Below are positions 36,487 to 44,697 of a stretch of 64,000 bases of DNA, piece by piece. The notes beneath the pieces are model-generated. The model searched no databases, was not told where the DNA came from, and saw nothing but the letters and a program-made list of their open reading frames with translations. The first letter of the stretch is position 1, and each line of letters begins with the position of its first letter. This DNA comes from Flaviflagellibacter deserti (lineage in GTDB: Bacteria; Pseudomonadota; Alphaproteobacteria; Rhizobiales; Methylopilaceae): assembly GCF_042652085.1 (NCBI RefSeq), contig NZ_JBHSJF010000006.1:62001-126000 (forward strand). The letters are read 5' to 3'. The position numbers and the translations under genes were made by a program.

Positions 36487-37332
36487 ATGTTCGGAATCCC
36501 CCACGACGAATTGCTTCGCCTCGCCCTCGTTCTCCTCGTGGGTGGCGCCTTCACCGGCATCTTCTCGGGCCTGCTCGGGGTTGGCGGCGGCCTCATCATC
36601 GTGCCGGTGCTTTATCACCTGTTCGGTGTCATCGGTGTCGACGACGACATCAAGATGCATCTGTGCGTCGGCACCTCGCTCGCCGTGATCATCCCGACCT
36701 CGATCCGGTCCTTCCTGAGCCACAAGGCAAGGGGATCGGTGGATATGGCGACGCTCCGGAACTGGATTCTCCCGATTCTCGGCGGCGTGATCCTTGGCAC
36801 CCTGGTCGCCGCGTTCGTCTCGTCGGAAGCACTGAAGCTCGTCTTCGGCCTGTTCGGCGTCCTGTTCGGCTCGCAGATGCTTCTGCTCGGGTCGAAGAAG
36901 ATTCAGATGACCGAGGATCTTCCCGGCCGGGCCGCAATGTCGGGATATGGCCTCGGCATCGGCCTCCTGGCCTCGCTGATCGGCATCGGCGGCGGCGGCA
37001 TCGTCAATCTGGTCTATGCGATCCACGGCCGCTCCATCCATCAGTCGGTCGGGACGGGAGCCGGCGTCGGCGTCCTGGTGTCGATCCCGGGCGCGATCGG
37101 CTTCATGGTCGCTGGCTGGCCGGAAATGGCGGAACTGCCGCCGCTTTCGATCGGCTATGTCTCGGCGATCGGTGCGCTCCTGATTGCTCCGGTGAGCATG
37201 CTGACCGCGCCACTCGGCGTGCGGATCGCGCATGCGTTCAGCAGGCGTCAGCTCGAGGTTGCTCTCGGCCTGTTCATGGTCATCCTTGGCGGACGATTCC
37301 TGATCGAGAGCATCGTCGACTGGGTCAGCTGA
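36487..37332 (+). CDS. TauE/SafE-family sulfite/anion exporter
   Basis: 281 residues with about eight transmembrane helices in two repeated halves, each starting with a Gly-rich motif: Gly-Leu-Leu-Gly-Val-Gly-Gly-Gly near residue 30 and Ser-Leu-Ile-Gly-Ile-Gly-Gly-Gly-Gly near residue 162. Such proteins export sulfite, sulfoacetate or similar anions; the substrate here is unknown. It is transcribed after dusA and converges with the small membrane protein ending at 37333. Confidence 0.88.
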   Translation: MFGIPHDELLRLALVLLVGGAFTGIFSGLLGVGGGLIIVPVLYHLFGVIGVDDDIKMHLCVGTSLAVIIPTSIRSFLSHKARGSVDMATLRNWILPILGGVILGTLVAAFVSSEALKLVFGLFGVLFGSQMLLLGSKKIQMTEDLPGRAAMSGYGLGIGLLASLIGIGGGGIVNLVYAIHGRSIHQSVGTGAGVGVLVSIPGAIGFMVAGWPEMAELPPLSIGYVSAIGALLIAPVSMLTAPLGVRIAHAFSRRQLEVALGLFMVILGGRFLIESIVDWVS

Positions 37333-37614
37333 TCAGCCGACATCGATCCCGAGCGTCTCACGGAAACGGTAGACAACCGCGACGAGGGCAATGATAGCGA
37401 GCCAGATCAGCAGATGAATCAATGGCTTGCCGCCTTCTCCCGCTCCGTAGCGTCGAGTTAGCACGGGCAGGAAGACGACGAGGAGCGCGCCCATGGCGAC
37501 GACGCCGGCGATCTTCGAGGCGTCCACCGGACCGAGGCCGAAGAGACTGTCTCCCAGAACGAGGAAGATAATGCCGGCGACGACGACGCCGAAGCCGAGC
37601 CAGTAGATGTTCAT
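37333..37614 (-). CDS. small three-helix membrane protein
   Basis: 93 residues from the ATG at 37614 (MNIYWLGFGVV). Three hydrophobic helices at about 4-22, 34-50 and 65-82, ending Tyr-Arg-Phe-Arg-Glu-Thr-Leu. The arrangement, with a Trp-Leu-Ala/Ile-Ile-Ala...Tyr-Arg-Phe-Arg motif at the end, resembles the N-terminal membrane part of alphaproteobacterial TIGR02281-type aspartic proteases, but the protease domain is absent, so it may be a stand-alone or truncated version. The stop is adjacent to the tauE stop. Function unknown. Confidence 0.6.
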   Translation of the reverse strand: MNIYWLGFGVVVAGIIFLVLGDSLFGLGPVDASKIAGVVAMGALLVVFLPVLTRRYGAGEGGKPLIHLLIWLAIIALVAVVYRFRETLGIDVG

Positions 37615-37715
37615 GGACCAACCACGGTTTGTTCGGATGCGGCAGGATAGGTCGGCGATCCGCTGATGCAACTGCCGATGATTACCTTATCTCCTGCGAC
37701 CGTAGAGGGTCGGGA

Positions 37716-39392
37716 TCAGGCGCGGCGGCGGAAATAGGCCTGGTCCTGCTCAGACAGGGGAGCCAGCGCGGTCATCACCCGGGTAGGCGGGAAGGTGACG
37801 ATGACTTCCGTGCCTTCGCGGAGCTTGCTCTTCAGCTCGAAGGTGCCGCCATGCAGATCGACGAGCCCCTGGACGATCGGCAGGCCGAGGCCGGCGCCCT
37901 GTTCGGCGGTCTTGATCGCGAGCGTTCCCTGGCCGAACGAGGACAGGACGACAGGGATCTCGCTCTCCGGAATTCCCGGACCGGAATCCTTGACCGAGAG
38001 GAACTGGCTGCCATCCGGCGTCGAGCCGACGCGCAGCGTGATTTCTCCGCCCTGCGGTGTGAACTTGATCGCGTTCGACAGCAGATTGAGCGTGATCTGG
38101 CGGACGGCGCGCTCGTCAGCCCAAAGCAAAGCCAGGCCGGATGCGAAGGCGTCGCGGATATGGATGCCGCGATTCTTCGCGCGCAGCTTGAGGAGGTGGT
38201 GGCAGTCCTCGACGACGTGAGCGAGGTTGATCGCCTCCTCGTTCAGCTCGTAGCGACCGGCCTCGATGCGCGACAGATCCAGAAGCTCGTTGATGAGCGT
38301 CAGGAGATGCTCGCCGCTGGAATGGATGTCGCCGGCATATTCCTTGTAGGTCGGGTTCGTATGCGCGCCGAAGACCTCGCTCTTGAGCACCTCGGAGAAG
38401 CCGAGGATGGCATTGAGCGGGGTGCGGAGTTCGTGGCTCATCGTGGCGAGGAAGCGGGACTTCGCCACATTGGCGGTCTCGGCGCGGCGGCGAGCCTCGT
38501 CGGAGTTGAGCTTGGCCTGTTCCAGCTCCGCGATCAGCGCGTCCTTCTCGGCGCGGTAATGCAGCGTCATCAGCGACGAGCGGAACAGCCTCTTGCCGAG
38601 CAGGACGAGGAAGACCTGGGCGAGCGGCGCGACGAGGGCGACGGCCTGAAGCTCGCGGTCGGGCATCATCGCGAACAGGCAGCCGATCGCGACGGTGATT
38701 GGTATCGAGCCGGCATAGACAATCGAGGAGAGGCTGGCCGACAGCACGACCTGCACGGCGGTCGCGAGCAGCATCGAAAAGACGATGAATACATTCGCGC
38801 TGATGCTGCCGATCAGCATGAGCGGCAGGACGACCGTCGAGAACGACGTGGCGTGGAGGAACTCGGCCATGACGAAGCGACGACGCCAGGAATTGAGCGA
38901 GGTCGCCGGCACGCCGCTTTTCAGGAAGCGGTGCGCATAGAACATCATCAGGCCGTGCGAGCAAAGTACCGACACGATCCAGGTCGCGACCGTGAACATC
39001 GGCAGCCACAGCGTCAGAGCGCCGGCGATCGCCAGTTCGAGGGCGAGGATCGACAAGGCCGCGGAGGACCGGTTCTCGGCGTAGAGGCGGGCGAGTTCGA
39101 GGTCGAATTCGGGGCGCGTTCCGGTAGACGAGGTCAGCTTCTCGCGGGCTTCGCGGACCTTCTGGGAGGTGTAGCGGCGCTTCTCGCGCGCCTGCACGGC
39201 TTCGTCGCTGGTTTCCTCGGTCAGACGGCGGCGGATTTCATTGACCGTCCAGGCAGCGTCGTCCGCGGCCAGCAGGGCCGGTCCCATGTCGTCTTCGTCG
39301 ATCTGGTCGGTATGCGACAAGCGAATGCAATCCTGAGCGTTTTCCCTAGCCCCATATGGAATTGAAAACCTTAAGAGCTGGCTGACCGACAT
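37716..39392 (-). CDS. DivJ/PdhS-like membrane sensor histidine kinase
   Basis: 558 residues from the ATG at 39392; a TTG at 39422 would add ten, and no good ribosome-binding site decides the start. A charged cytoplasmic N-terminus (about 100 residues) precedes six hydrophobic helices (about 110-270), a short coiled coil, His320 in Met-Ser-His-Glu-Leu-Arg-Thr-Pro-Leu-Asn-Ala-Ile-Leu-Gly-Phe-Ser-Glu, and a full HATPase domain. The dimerisation helix is that of PleC/DivJ/PdhS kinases, and the six-helix input resembles DivJ topology. It probably acts on DivK alongside the PleC-like kinase 6.4 kb away. Confidence 0.7.
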   Translation of the reverse strand: MSVSQLLRFSIPYGARENAQDCIRLSHTDQIDEDDMGPALLAADDAAWTVNEIRRRLTEETSDEAVQAREKRRYTSQKVREAREKLTSSTGTRPEFDLELARLYAENRSSAALSILALELAIAGALTLWLPMFTVATWIVSVLCSHGLMMFYAHRFLKSGVPATSLNSWRRRFVMAEFLHATSFSTVVLPLMLIGSISANVFIVFSMLLATAVQVVLSASLSSIVYAGSIPITVAIGCLFAMMPDRELQAVALVAPLAQVFLVLLGKRLFRSSLMTLHYRAEKDALIAELEQAKLNSDEARRRAETANVAKSRFLATMSHELRTPLNAILGFSEVLKSEVFGAHTNPTYKEYAGDIHSSGEHLLTLINELLDLSRIEAGRYELNEEAINLAHVVEDCHHLLKLRAKNRGIHIRDAFASGLALLWADERAVRQITLNLLSNAIKFTPQGGEITLRVGSTPDGSQFLSVKDSGPGIPESEIPVVLSSFGQGTLAIKTAEQGAGLGLPIVQGLVDLHGGTFELKSKLREGTEVIVTFPPTRVMTALAPLSEQDQAYFRRRA

Positions 39393-39492
39393 GGTGAGCT
39401 TTTGCTTAAGCCGAACGTCCAAGATTTAGAGCGCAGGGCTCGGCTCCGTCGCGCGTACAAGGATTAGTTCACGCGTATTGGAGTTTCGGACG

Positions 39493-40251
39493 ATGAAGAC
39501 TGTTTCGAAGCGGCTTCTGATCGGGACCGCGATTGTGGGTCTCCTGGCGCTGCCTGTCGCGGCGGGCGCGGTCGCTCCCGTGTCGGCGGAAAAGGCCGGC
39601 GAGGGGCGCGGCGGCAAATTCGTCGAGCGGATGTTCGACAAGCTCGACGCCAACAAGGACGGCGTGGTCGACAAGGCCGAATTCGATGCCTTCCGCGCAC
39701 AGCGGATCGACGCGACCGACGAGAACAAGGACGGCTTCCTGGATCGCAAGGAAGTCCGCGAGAGCCGCCGCGAAATGCGTCAGGAATGGCGCAAGCACGC
39801 CGGCCTCATGGGTCGCGACAGCGACGGCAACGGCGAGGTCAGCCGGGACGAGTTCCTGGCCGGTCCCGAAGCGCGTTTCGACAAGCTCGACACTAATCAC
39901 GACGGCAAGCTTGACCAGAGCGAGATCGACGCCGCCCGCAAGGCGATGCGCGACCGACGCGAGCGCTTCGGCTGGGACGAGCGCGGCGAGCATCCGCGGC
40001 ATCATCACTGGGAACGCAGCGAATGGCGCGGTGGCGATGACGAGGAGCCTGGACGCAAGGCCGATCGCGGACCGATGACGCCGATGCGCGGGTTGATGGC
40101 GGAACTTCGGCGGGAAGGCGAGGTCAGCCGCGCCGACGTCGAGGCCAGCACCGACCGGCTGTTCAAGGAGTTCGACATCAACGGCGACGGACGCGTGACT
40201 CGTGAGGAAGCCCAGAAGACCCTCTGGTCTCGGCACGGCAATCGCGGGTAA
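39493..40251 (+). CDS. exported EF-hand protein heading an ECF sigma operon
   Basis: 252 residues with a Sec signal peptide (to about residue 30). Five EF-hand-type loops are visible, each starting Asp-x-Asn/Asp-x-Asp/Asn-Gly: Asp-Ala-Asn-Lys-Asp-Gly-Val, Asp-Glu-Asn-Lys-Asp-Gly-Phe, Asp-Ser-Asp-Gly-Asn-Gly-Glu, Asp-Thr-Asn-His-Asp-Gly-Lys and Asp-Ile-Asn-Gly-Asp-Gly-Arg. A His-rich, charged linker (His-Pro-Arg-His-His-His) separates the fourth and fifth. It should bind Ca2+ or other divalent metal in the periplasm. The sigma factor gene starts 33 bases after its stop. Confidence 0.8.
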   Translation: MKTVSKRLLIGTAIVGLLALPVAAGAVAPVSAEKAGEGRGGKFVERMFDKLDANKDGVVDKAEFDAFRAQRIDATDENKDGFLDRKEVRESRREMRQEWRKHAGLMGRDSDGNGEVSRDEFLAGPEARFDKLDTNHDGKLDQSEIDAARKAMRDRRERFGWDERGEHPRHHHWERSEWRGGDDEEPGRKADRGPMTPMRGLMAELRREGEVSRADVEASTDRLFKEFDINGDGRVTREEAQKTLWSRHGNRG

Positions 40252-40284
40252 CACCGTGTTTCAGGATCGGCAGACCGGGTTGAA

Positions 40285-40851
40285 ATGCAGCGCAACGAGA
40301 CGAGCGACGACGATCTCATCGCCGCCGCGAGCACGGGCGATGAGGCCGCGTTCAACCATCTCGTGCGCCGCCATGCCGATCGCGCACATGCACTGGCGGC
40401 GTCCTTCCTCGGATCGAGGAACGACGCCGACGACGTGGTCCAGGACGCCTTCTATCGCGCGTGGCGCGCGCTGCCGCGATGGCGGCCAGGGGAGGCGAGT
40501 TTCTCGACCTGGCTGCACCGGGTCGTGGTCAACCTTTGCATCGACCGCCAGCGGCGCGCGAAGCTCAGGCGCTGGCTGCCGTTCGCCGATGTCGAGGAGC
40601 CTGCAAGCGACGAGGCCGGTTCCGACCAGCGTGTCGAAGCCGACCGGGAGCTCGGCGCCGTGATGGAGGACCTTCAGGCACTGCCCGAGCGCCAGCGGGC
40701 GGCGCTGTTGCTGTCGGCGGATGGCGAGAAATCGAACGCCGAGATCGGGATCGTTCTCGGCGTCAGCGAAAAGGCCGTGGAATCACTTCTTGTGCGCGGC
40801 CGAAGGACATTGCGGGCGAAGCTCGTCGCTCGCGAAGGAGACGTACGATGA
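40285..40851 (+). CDS. ECF-family RNA polymerase sigma factor
   Basis: 188 residues. Region 2 (about 15-85) has Asp-Asp-Val-Val-Gln-Asp-Ala-Phe-Tyr-Arg-Ala-Trp and Phe-Ser-Thr-Trp-Leu-His-Arg-Val-Val-Val-Asn; region 4 (about 125-180) has the Leu-Pro-Glu-Arg-Gln-Arg-Ala-Ala-Leu-Leu start and a helix-turn-helix with Glu-Ile-Gly...Val-Ser-Glu-Lys-Ala-Val-Glu-Ser. No extra C-terminal domain. The stop overlaps the next start (ATGA), so it is coupled to the anti-sigma-like gene. Confidence 0.9.
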   Translation: MQRNETSDDDLIAAASTGDEAAFNHLVRRHADRAHALAASFLGSRNDADDVVQDAFYRAWRALPRWRPGEASFSTWLHRVVVNLCIDRQRRAKLRRWLPFADVEEPASDEAGSDQRVEADRELGAVMEDLQALPERQRAALLLSADGEKSNAEIGIVLGVSEKAVESLLVRGRRTLRAKLVAREGDVR

Positions 40852-41270
40852 GCGATCGGATGGCACTGAACGAGTTCGAGCATTGGCTCGATCTTCACGG
40901 AGCCGATCTCCGGAAATGGCCGGCCGGCCGAACGGACGCGGCACGGGCTCTCCTCGACGATAGCGTCGAAGCCCGGACGCTGCTCGCCCAGGGCGACCGC
41001 GTCGACGCGCTGCTGCGTCGTGTCATCGAGGCAAGGCCGCTTCCGGCTCCCCAGATCGGCCGGATCATCGCTGGCCTTCCGGCACGGAAGGCACACGCGA
41101 ACTGGCGGAAAACCTTTGCCCCGCGCAGCATAGCGGCGGCCGGGCTCGTCGCGGCCTGCCTGATGTTTGGTCTGGGCGCCTGGACCGCGGGCGTCGTCGA
41201 GGCGCAGGCGGACGAAACCGATCTCGCGGCGCTCAGCGTCGATGAACCCAGCCTTATCGGAGGGCTTTGA
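40848..41270 (+). CDS. putative anti-sigma factor
   Basis: 140 residues. The N-terminal half is soluble and helical (Glu-Phe-Glu-His-Trp-Leu-Asp-Leu-His-Gly-Ala-Asp-Leu); there is one transmembrane helix at about 95-115 (Ile-Ala-Ala-Ala-Gly-Leu-Val-Ala-Ala) and a short periplasmic tail. No His-x3-Cys-x2-Cys zinc motif is visible, so it is not a ZAS-type anti-sigma factor. Size, topology and position immediately after the sigma gene support the role. The ATG overlaps the sigma stop. Confidence 0.65.
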   Translation: MSDRMALNEFEHWLDLHGADLRKWPAGRTDAARALLDDSVEARTLLAQGDRVDALLRRVIEARPLPAPQIGRIIAGLPARKAHANWRKTFAPRSIAAAGLVAACLMFGLGAWTAGVVEAQADETDLAALSVDEPSLIGGL

Positions 41271-41701
41271 TGGTACGCCGGTCGTCGCTCGTTCTCGGCG
41301 TGCTTGCGGTTTCGCTGCTGATCAATCTGTTCATCGCAGGCTTCGTGCTGACCCGCTGGGTTTTCTGGGAGCCGGAACCGTGGCTCGGACGGATCTTCGC
41401 GATCGCTGCCGTCGGTCATCCGCCGCCGGCGATCCGCGAGAAGATGGATGCGGAGCTCCGCGCGGACGATTCATCGATCCGTTCGGCGATCGATGCAGTG
41501 CGTCAGGCCCGTCGCGAGGTGCGCATGGCGATGCGGGCCGAGCCTTTTGATGCCGCTGCGCTGGACAAGGCTTACGCCGACCTCCGGGCGCGTTCCACGG
41601 ACCTGCAGACGATGATCCATGGCGCGACGGCGAGGGCGATAGCGGCCTCGCCGGCCGAAGAGCGGGCGAAAATCGAGATACGGCGCCGGGACAACAAGTA
41701 A
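41270..41701 (+). CDS. periplasmic heavy-metal-sensor-like (CnrX/Spy-type) protein
   Basis: 143 residues: an N-terminal transmembrane helix (about 8-26) and a helical periplasmic domain with Arg-Ala-Ser-Thr-Asp-Leu-Gln-Thr-Met-Ile-His near the end, the usual layout of the metal-resistance helical-hairpin family. Start ATG at 41270, overlapping the anti-sigma stop by one base. In CnrX-type systems such a protein binds metal and releases an anti-sigma; here it may do so together with the EF-hand protein at the operon head. Confidence 0.7.
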   Translation: MVRRSSLVLGVLAVSLLINLFIAGFVLTRWVFWEPEPWLGRIFAIAAVGHPPPAIREKMDAELRADDSSIRSAIDAVRQARREVRMAMRAEPFDAAALDKAYADLRARSTDLQTMIHGATARAIAASPAEERAKIEIRRRDNK

Positions 41702-41707
41702 TGCGGT

Positions 41708-42481
41708 TCAGTACACGCTGAACGGGTAGTACTTGTCGTTGATTTTCTTGAAGGTGCCATTGGCGACGATCGCATCCATGGCGGCGTTCAATTTGTTCAG
41801 CAGATCCTTGTCGTCGTTGCGGACGGCGATCGCGATGCCTTCACCGGTATATTTCCCGTCTGTGGTCGCGTCTCCCGCGAAGACGCAGCATCCGCCCTGC
41901 TTGGTCGTCAGCCAGTCGTAAAGGAACAGCTTTCCGGCGGCGATGACGTCGATCCGGCCGGAGGAGAGCTCGAGCTGCGCTTCCTGCTGGGTCTGATACC
42001 GCCTGATGATCGCGCCGGCGGGCTCGTAGACAGCGGTCAGGTAACGGTCGCTGACGGTGTTCGCCTGTGCGCCGATGACCCGGCCCTTCATCGCAGCAGG
42101 CGTGATGTCGCGGATATTGGCGATGCGGCGTGTTGCGAAGCTGATGGCCGAGCGGGCATAGGGCTTCGAGAAGGCCACCCATTTTCTGCGCTCGTCGGTG
42201 ATCGACATTGCCGCGGCGATCATGTCGTATTTGTTGGCGATCAACGCCGGGATAATGCTGTCCCAGTCTTCCTGGACGAATTCGCAGGTCCTGTTCATCT
42301 GGGCGCAGAGGGCGTTGGCGACATCGATGTCGAATCCCTGAAGCCGGCCGTTAGCGTCCAGCGAATTGAACGGAGGATAGGCGCCCTCGGAGCCGATGCG
42401 CAGCGGTCTATGGTCGTCGGCATGAGCCGCGGAGGTTAGGGCGACCATTGCCATGGCGACGAGCGCGGCGACGATCTTCAT
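41708..42481 (-). CDS. polar amino-acid ABC transporter solute-binding protein (orphan)
   Basis: 257 residues from the ATG at 42481, preceded by AGGAGG. A Sec signal peptide is followed by the family 3 binding-protein signature Gly-Ala-Tyr-Pro-Pro-Phe-Asn and Gly-Phe-Asp-Ile-Asp-Val-Ala-Asn-Ala-Leu-Cys, with Asp-Met-Ile-Ala-Ala-Ala-Met-Ser-Ile-Thr-Asp-Glu-Arg downstream. It should bind a basic or polar amino acid in the periplasm. No permease or ATPase genes accompany it, so it works with a transporter encoded elsewhere or as a sensor. Confidence 0.85.
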   Translation of the reverse strand: MKIVAALVAMAMVALTSAAHADDHRPLRIGSEGAYPPFNSLDANGRLQGFDIDVANALCAQMNRTCEFVQEDWDSIIPALIANKYDMIAAAMSITDERRKWVAFSKPYARSAISFATRRIANIRDITPAAMKGRVIGAQANTVSDRYLTAVYEPAGAIIRRYQTQQEAQLELSSGRIDVIAAGKLFLYDWLTTKQGGCCVFAGDATTDGKYTGEGIAIAVRNDDKDLLNKLNAAMDAIVANGTFKKINDKYYPFSVY

Positions 42482-42642
42482 GACGTCCTCCTGCATGCCG
42501 AAATCATGCGTCCGTCCGTTCAGTTTTCGTCACTTTGGTGGATCACGCAATATTGCGTTGCAGGCTTGCACGAAGCTGATCACGCCAACAATTGACCGAT
42601 TCCAAACGCGCACTATGGTGCCGCGCGTTCGCAGAGGGTCCC

Positions 42643-43755
42643 ATGGCAGTCACGAAGGACGACGTAATCCGCGCATTGAAAGCCGTTCCGGCACCGGACG
42701 GGGCGGGCAGTCTAGCGGATTCTTCCCAGCTTTCCGGAATCGCGATCGCCGGCGAACGGGTCAGTTTCTTCATCACGACGACGCCGGAGCGGGCCACCAC
42801 GCTCGAAGGCGTGCGGGCGGCCGCTGAAGCGGCGGTAAAATCGCTGCCGGGCGTCAAACAGGTTCTGGTCGCGCTCAGCGCGGAGCGGGCCGGTGGCCCG
42901 GCGCCGCAGCAGGCGCACGGCCATTCGCATGCTCCGGCGCAGCAGCAGAAGGCGGGCGCGAGCCTCGATGTTCGCCATATCATCGCAGTGGCCTCCGGCA
43001 AGGGCGGCGTCGGCAAATCGACGACCGCCGCGAACCTCGCTCTCGCGCTTTCCGGCAAGGGCCTGAAGGTCGGCCTCCTCGACGCCGACGTCTATGGCCC
43101 GTCGGCGCCGCTGCTGTTCGGCGTGAACCGCAAGCCCGATCTCAAGGACAAGATCATCCAGCCGATCGAGACCTACGGCATCAAGGTGATGTCGATCGGC
43201 TTCCTGATCGACACCGACACCGCGATGGTCTGGCGCGGCCCGATGGTGATGAGCGCGATCACCCAGATGCTGCGCGACGTGAATTGGGGCAAGCTCGACG
43301 TGCTCGTGGTCGACATGCCGCCCGGCACCGGCGATGCGCAGCTGACAATGGCGCAGCAGACCCGGCTGTCCGGCGCCGTCATCGTCTCCACGCCCCAGGA
43401 CATCGCGCTTGCCGATGCGCGACGCGGCGTCGGCATGTTCCGCAAGGTCGATGTGCCGATCCTCGGCGTCATCGAGAATATGAGCTATTTCTGCTGCCCG
43501 AACTGCGGTACCCGCACGGATCTGTTCGGCCATGGCGGCGCCGAACTCGAAGCGGAGCGGTTGGGCGTGCGCTTCCTCGGCGAAATCCCGCTGCATTCGC
43601 GCATCCGCGAGCTCTCGGACGCCGGTACCCCGGTCGTTGCCGTAGAGCCCGACGGAGAGCATGCCAAGGCGTATTCGGCGATCGCCGACATGGTGTGGAC
43701 CGGCCTCGATGCCGGCTCGGGCCTGCGGGCCGCCCCGCGGATAGTTATCGAATAA
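42643..43755 (+). CDS. mrp: Mrp/ApbC-type iron-sulfur cluster carrier P-loop ATPase
   Basis: 370 residues. The N-terminal part (1-80) resembles a MIP18/DUF59 domain. A Gln/Ala/His-rich linker leads to the P-loop Ser-Gly-Lys-Gly-Gly-Val-Gly-Lys-Ser-Thr at about 118-127. The carrier motif Cys-Pro-Asn-Cys, which binds the [4Fe-4S] cluster at a dimer interface, lies in Ser-Tyr-Phe-Cys-Cys-Pro-Asn-Cys-Gly. It transfers Fe-S clusters to apo-proteins. The start at 42643 is chosen for its family N-terminus. It is divergent from the solute-binding protein. Confidence 0.93.
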   Translation: MAVTKDDVIRALKAVPAPDGAGSLADSSQLSGIAIAGERVSFFITTTPERATTLEGVRAAAEAAVKSLPGVKQVLVALSAERAGGPAPQQAHGHSHAPAQQQKAGASLDVRHIIAVASGKGGVGKSTTAANLALALSGKGLKVGLLDADVYGPSAPLLFGVNRKPDLKDKIIQPIETYGIKVMSIGFLIDTDTAMVWRGPMVMSAITQMLRDVNWGKLDVLVVDMPPGTGDAQLTMAQQTRLSGAVIVSTPQDIALADARRGVGMFRKVDVPILGVIENMSYFCCPNCGTRTDLFGHGGAELEAERLGVRFLGEIPLHSRIRELSDAGTPVVAVEPDGEHAKAYSAIADMVWTGLDAGSGLRAAPRIVIE

Positions 43756-43847
43756 GGGCAAGGAATTCCTTGCGCTAATCGGCGGTCCATCGGAACATTC
43801 CCGAACGGTTCAAGGAGCCGAATCCGGTTCCCGCGCGTTCGGAAGGC

Positions 43848-44651
43848 ATGAAGATGGATCTTGCCGAGGACATGACGCGCCCGTCGGCGCCGCCAAGCGA
43901 TATGCCTTTGCCTGCCGTACCGCGCGACCTGTCGCGCTGGGCGCTTTTCCTCGATATCGACGGGACCCTGCTCGACATCGCACCGAGTCCTGATGCGGTG
44001 CGGATCCCGCCCGACCTGCCGGGCATGCTGGATACGCTGCGCGAGCAAGCTGGCGGGGCCCTGGCGCTCGTCACCGGCCGCGAGATCAGGAAGGTCGACG
44101 AATTCTTCGCCCCGATCTGTTTCCCGGTCGCGGGCGTTCATGGCGCGGAACTGCGAATGCCCGACGGCAGCCGCAAGGGTACGCCGATAAGCCCCGCGCT
44201 ACCCGGCATCATCAGCGAACTGCAGGTCTTCGTCGACGCCAATCCCGGTCTTCTGCTGGAGCGGAAAGCGCGTGCTGTCGCCGTGCACTATCGGCAGGCG
44301 CCGGAGCTCGGCGACGAGGTCGAGGCGCATGTCCGTCTTCTCGTCGAGACGCAGGAGACCGGACTCGAAGTGCAGCCGGGCAAGATGGTCGTCGAAATCC
44401 GTCCGCACGGTGTCGACAAGGGGCGCGCGATCGAGCTCTTCATGGAGGACGCGCCCTATGCCGGACGGCTGCCTCTGGTGATCGGCGACGACTGGACGGA
44501 CGAGGCGGCGTTCCGGACGGCAAATGCGCGCGGCGGCGTTTCGATCAGGGTGGGGCGGGACACGCGGCCGACGGAGGCTTCCGCACGGCTGCTCGATCCA
44601 ACGGCGGTGCGGGCCTGGCTCGCGAGCGTTCTGGAAAGTGTAACAGTGTAG
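43848..44651 (+). CDS. otsB: trehalose-6-phosphate phosphatase
   Basis: 267 residues. HAD motif I is Phe-Leu-Asp-Ile-Asp-Gly-Thr-Leu-Leu-Asp (Asp36, Asp38), motif II Leu-Val-Thr-Gly-Arg, and motif IV Gly-Asp-Asp-Trp-Thr-Asp-Glu. It hydrolyses trehalose 6-phosphate to trehalose, the second step after OtsA. Start at ATG 43848 or 43854. It precedes otsA by 46 bases, forming an osmotic or desiccation stress operon with otsB first. Confidence 0.93.
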   Translation: MKMDLAEDMTRPSAPPSDMPLPAVPRDLSRWALFLDIDGTLLDIAPSPDAVRIPPDLPGMLDTLREQAGGALALVTGREIRKVDEFFAPICFPVAGVHGAELRMPDGSRKGTPISPALPGIISELQVFVDANPGLLLERKARAVAVHYRQAPELGDEVEAHVRLLVETQETGLEVQPGKMVVEIRPHGVDKGRAIELFMEDAPYAGRLPLVIGDDWTDEAAFRTANARGGVSIRVGRDTRPTEASARLLDPTAVRAWLASVLESVTV

Positions 44652-44697
44652 GCGTACGCGGAGCCGGGGGCTCCGCGACAGGTTGAGAGGGACGTCC

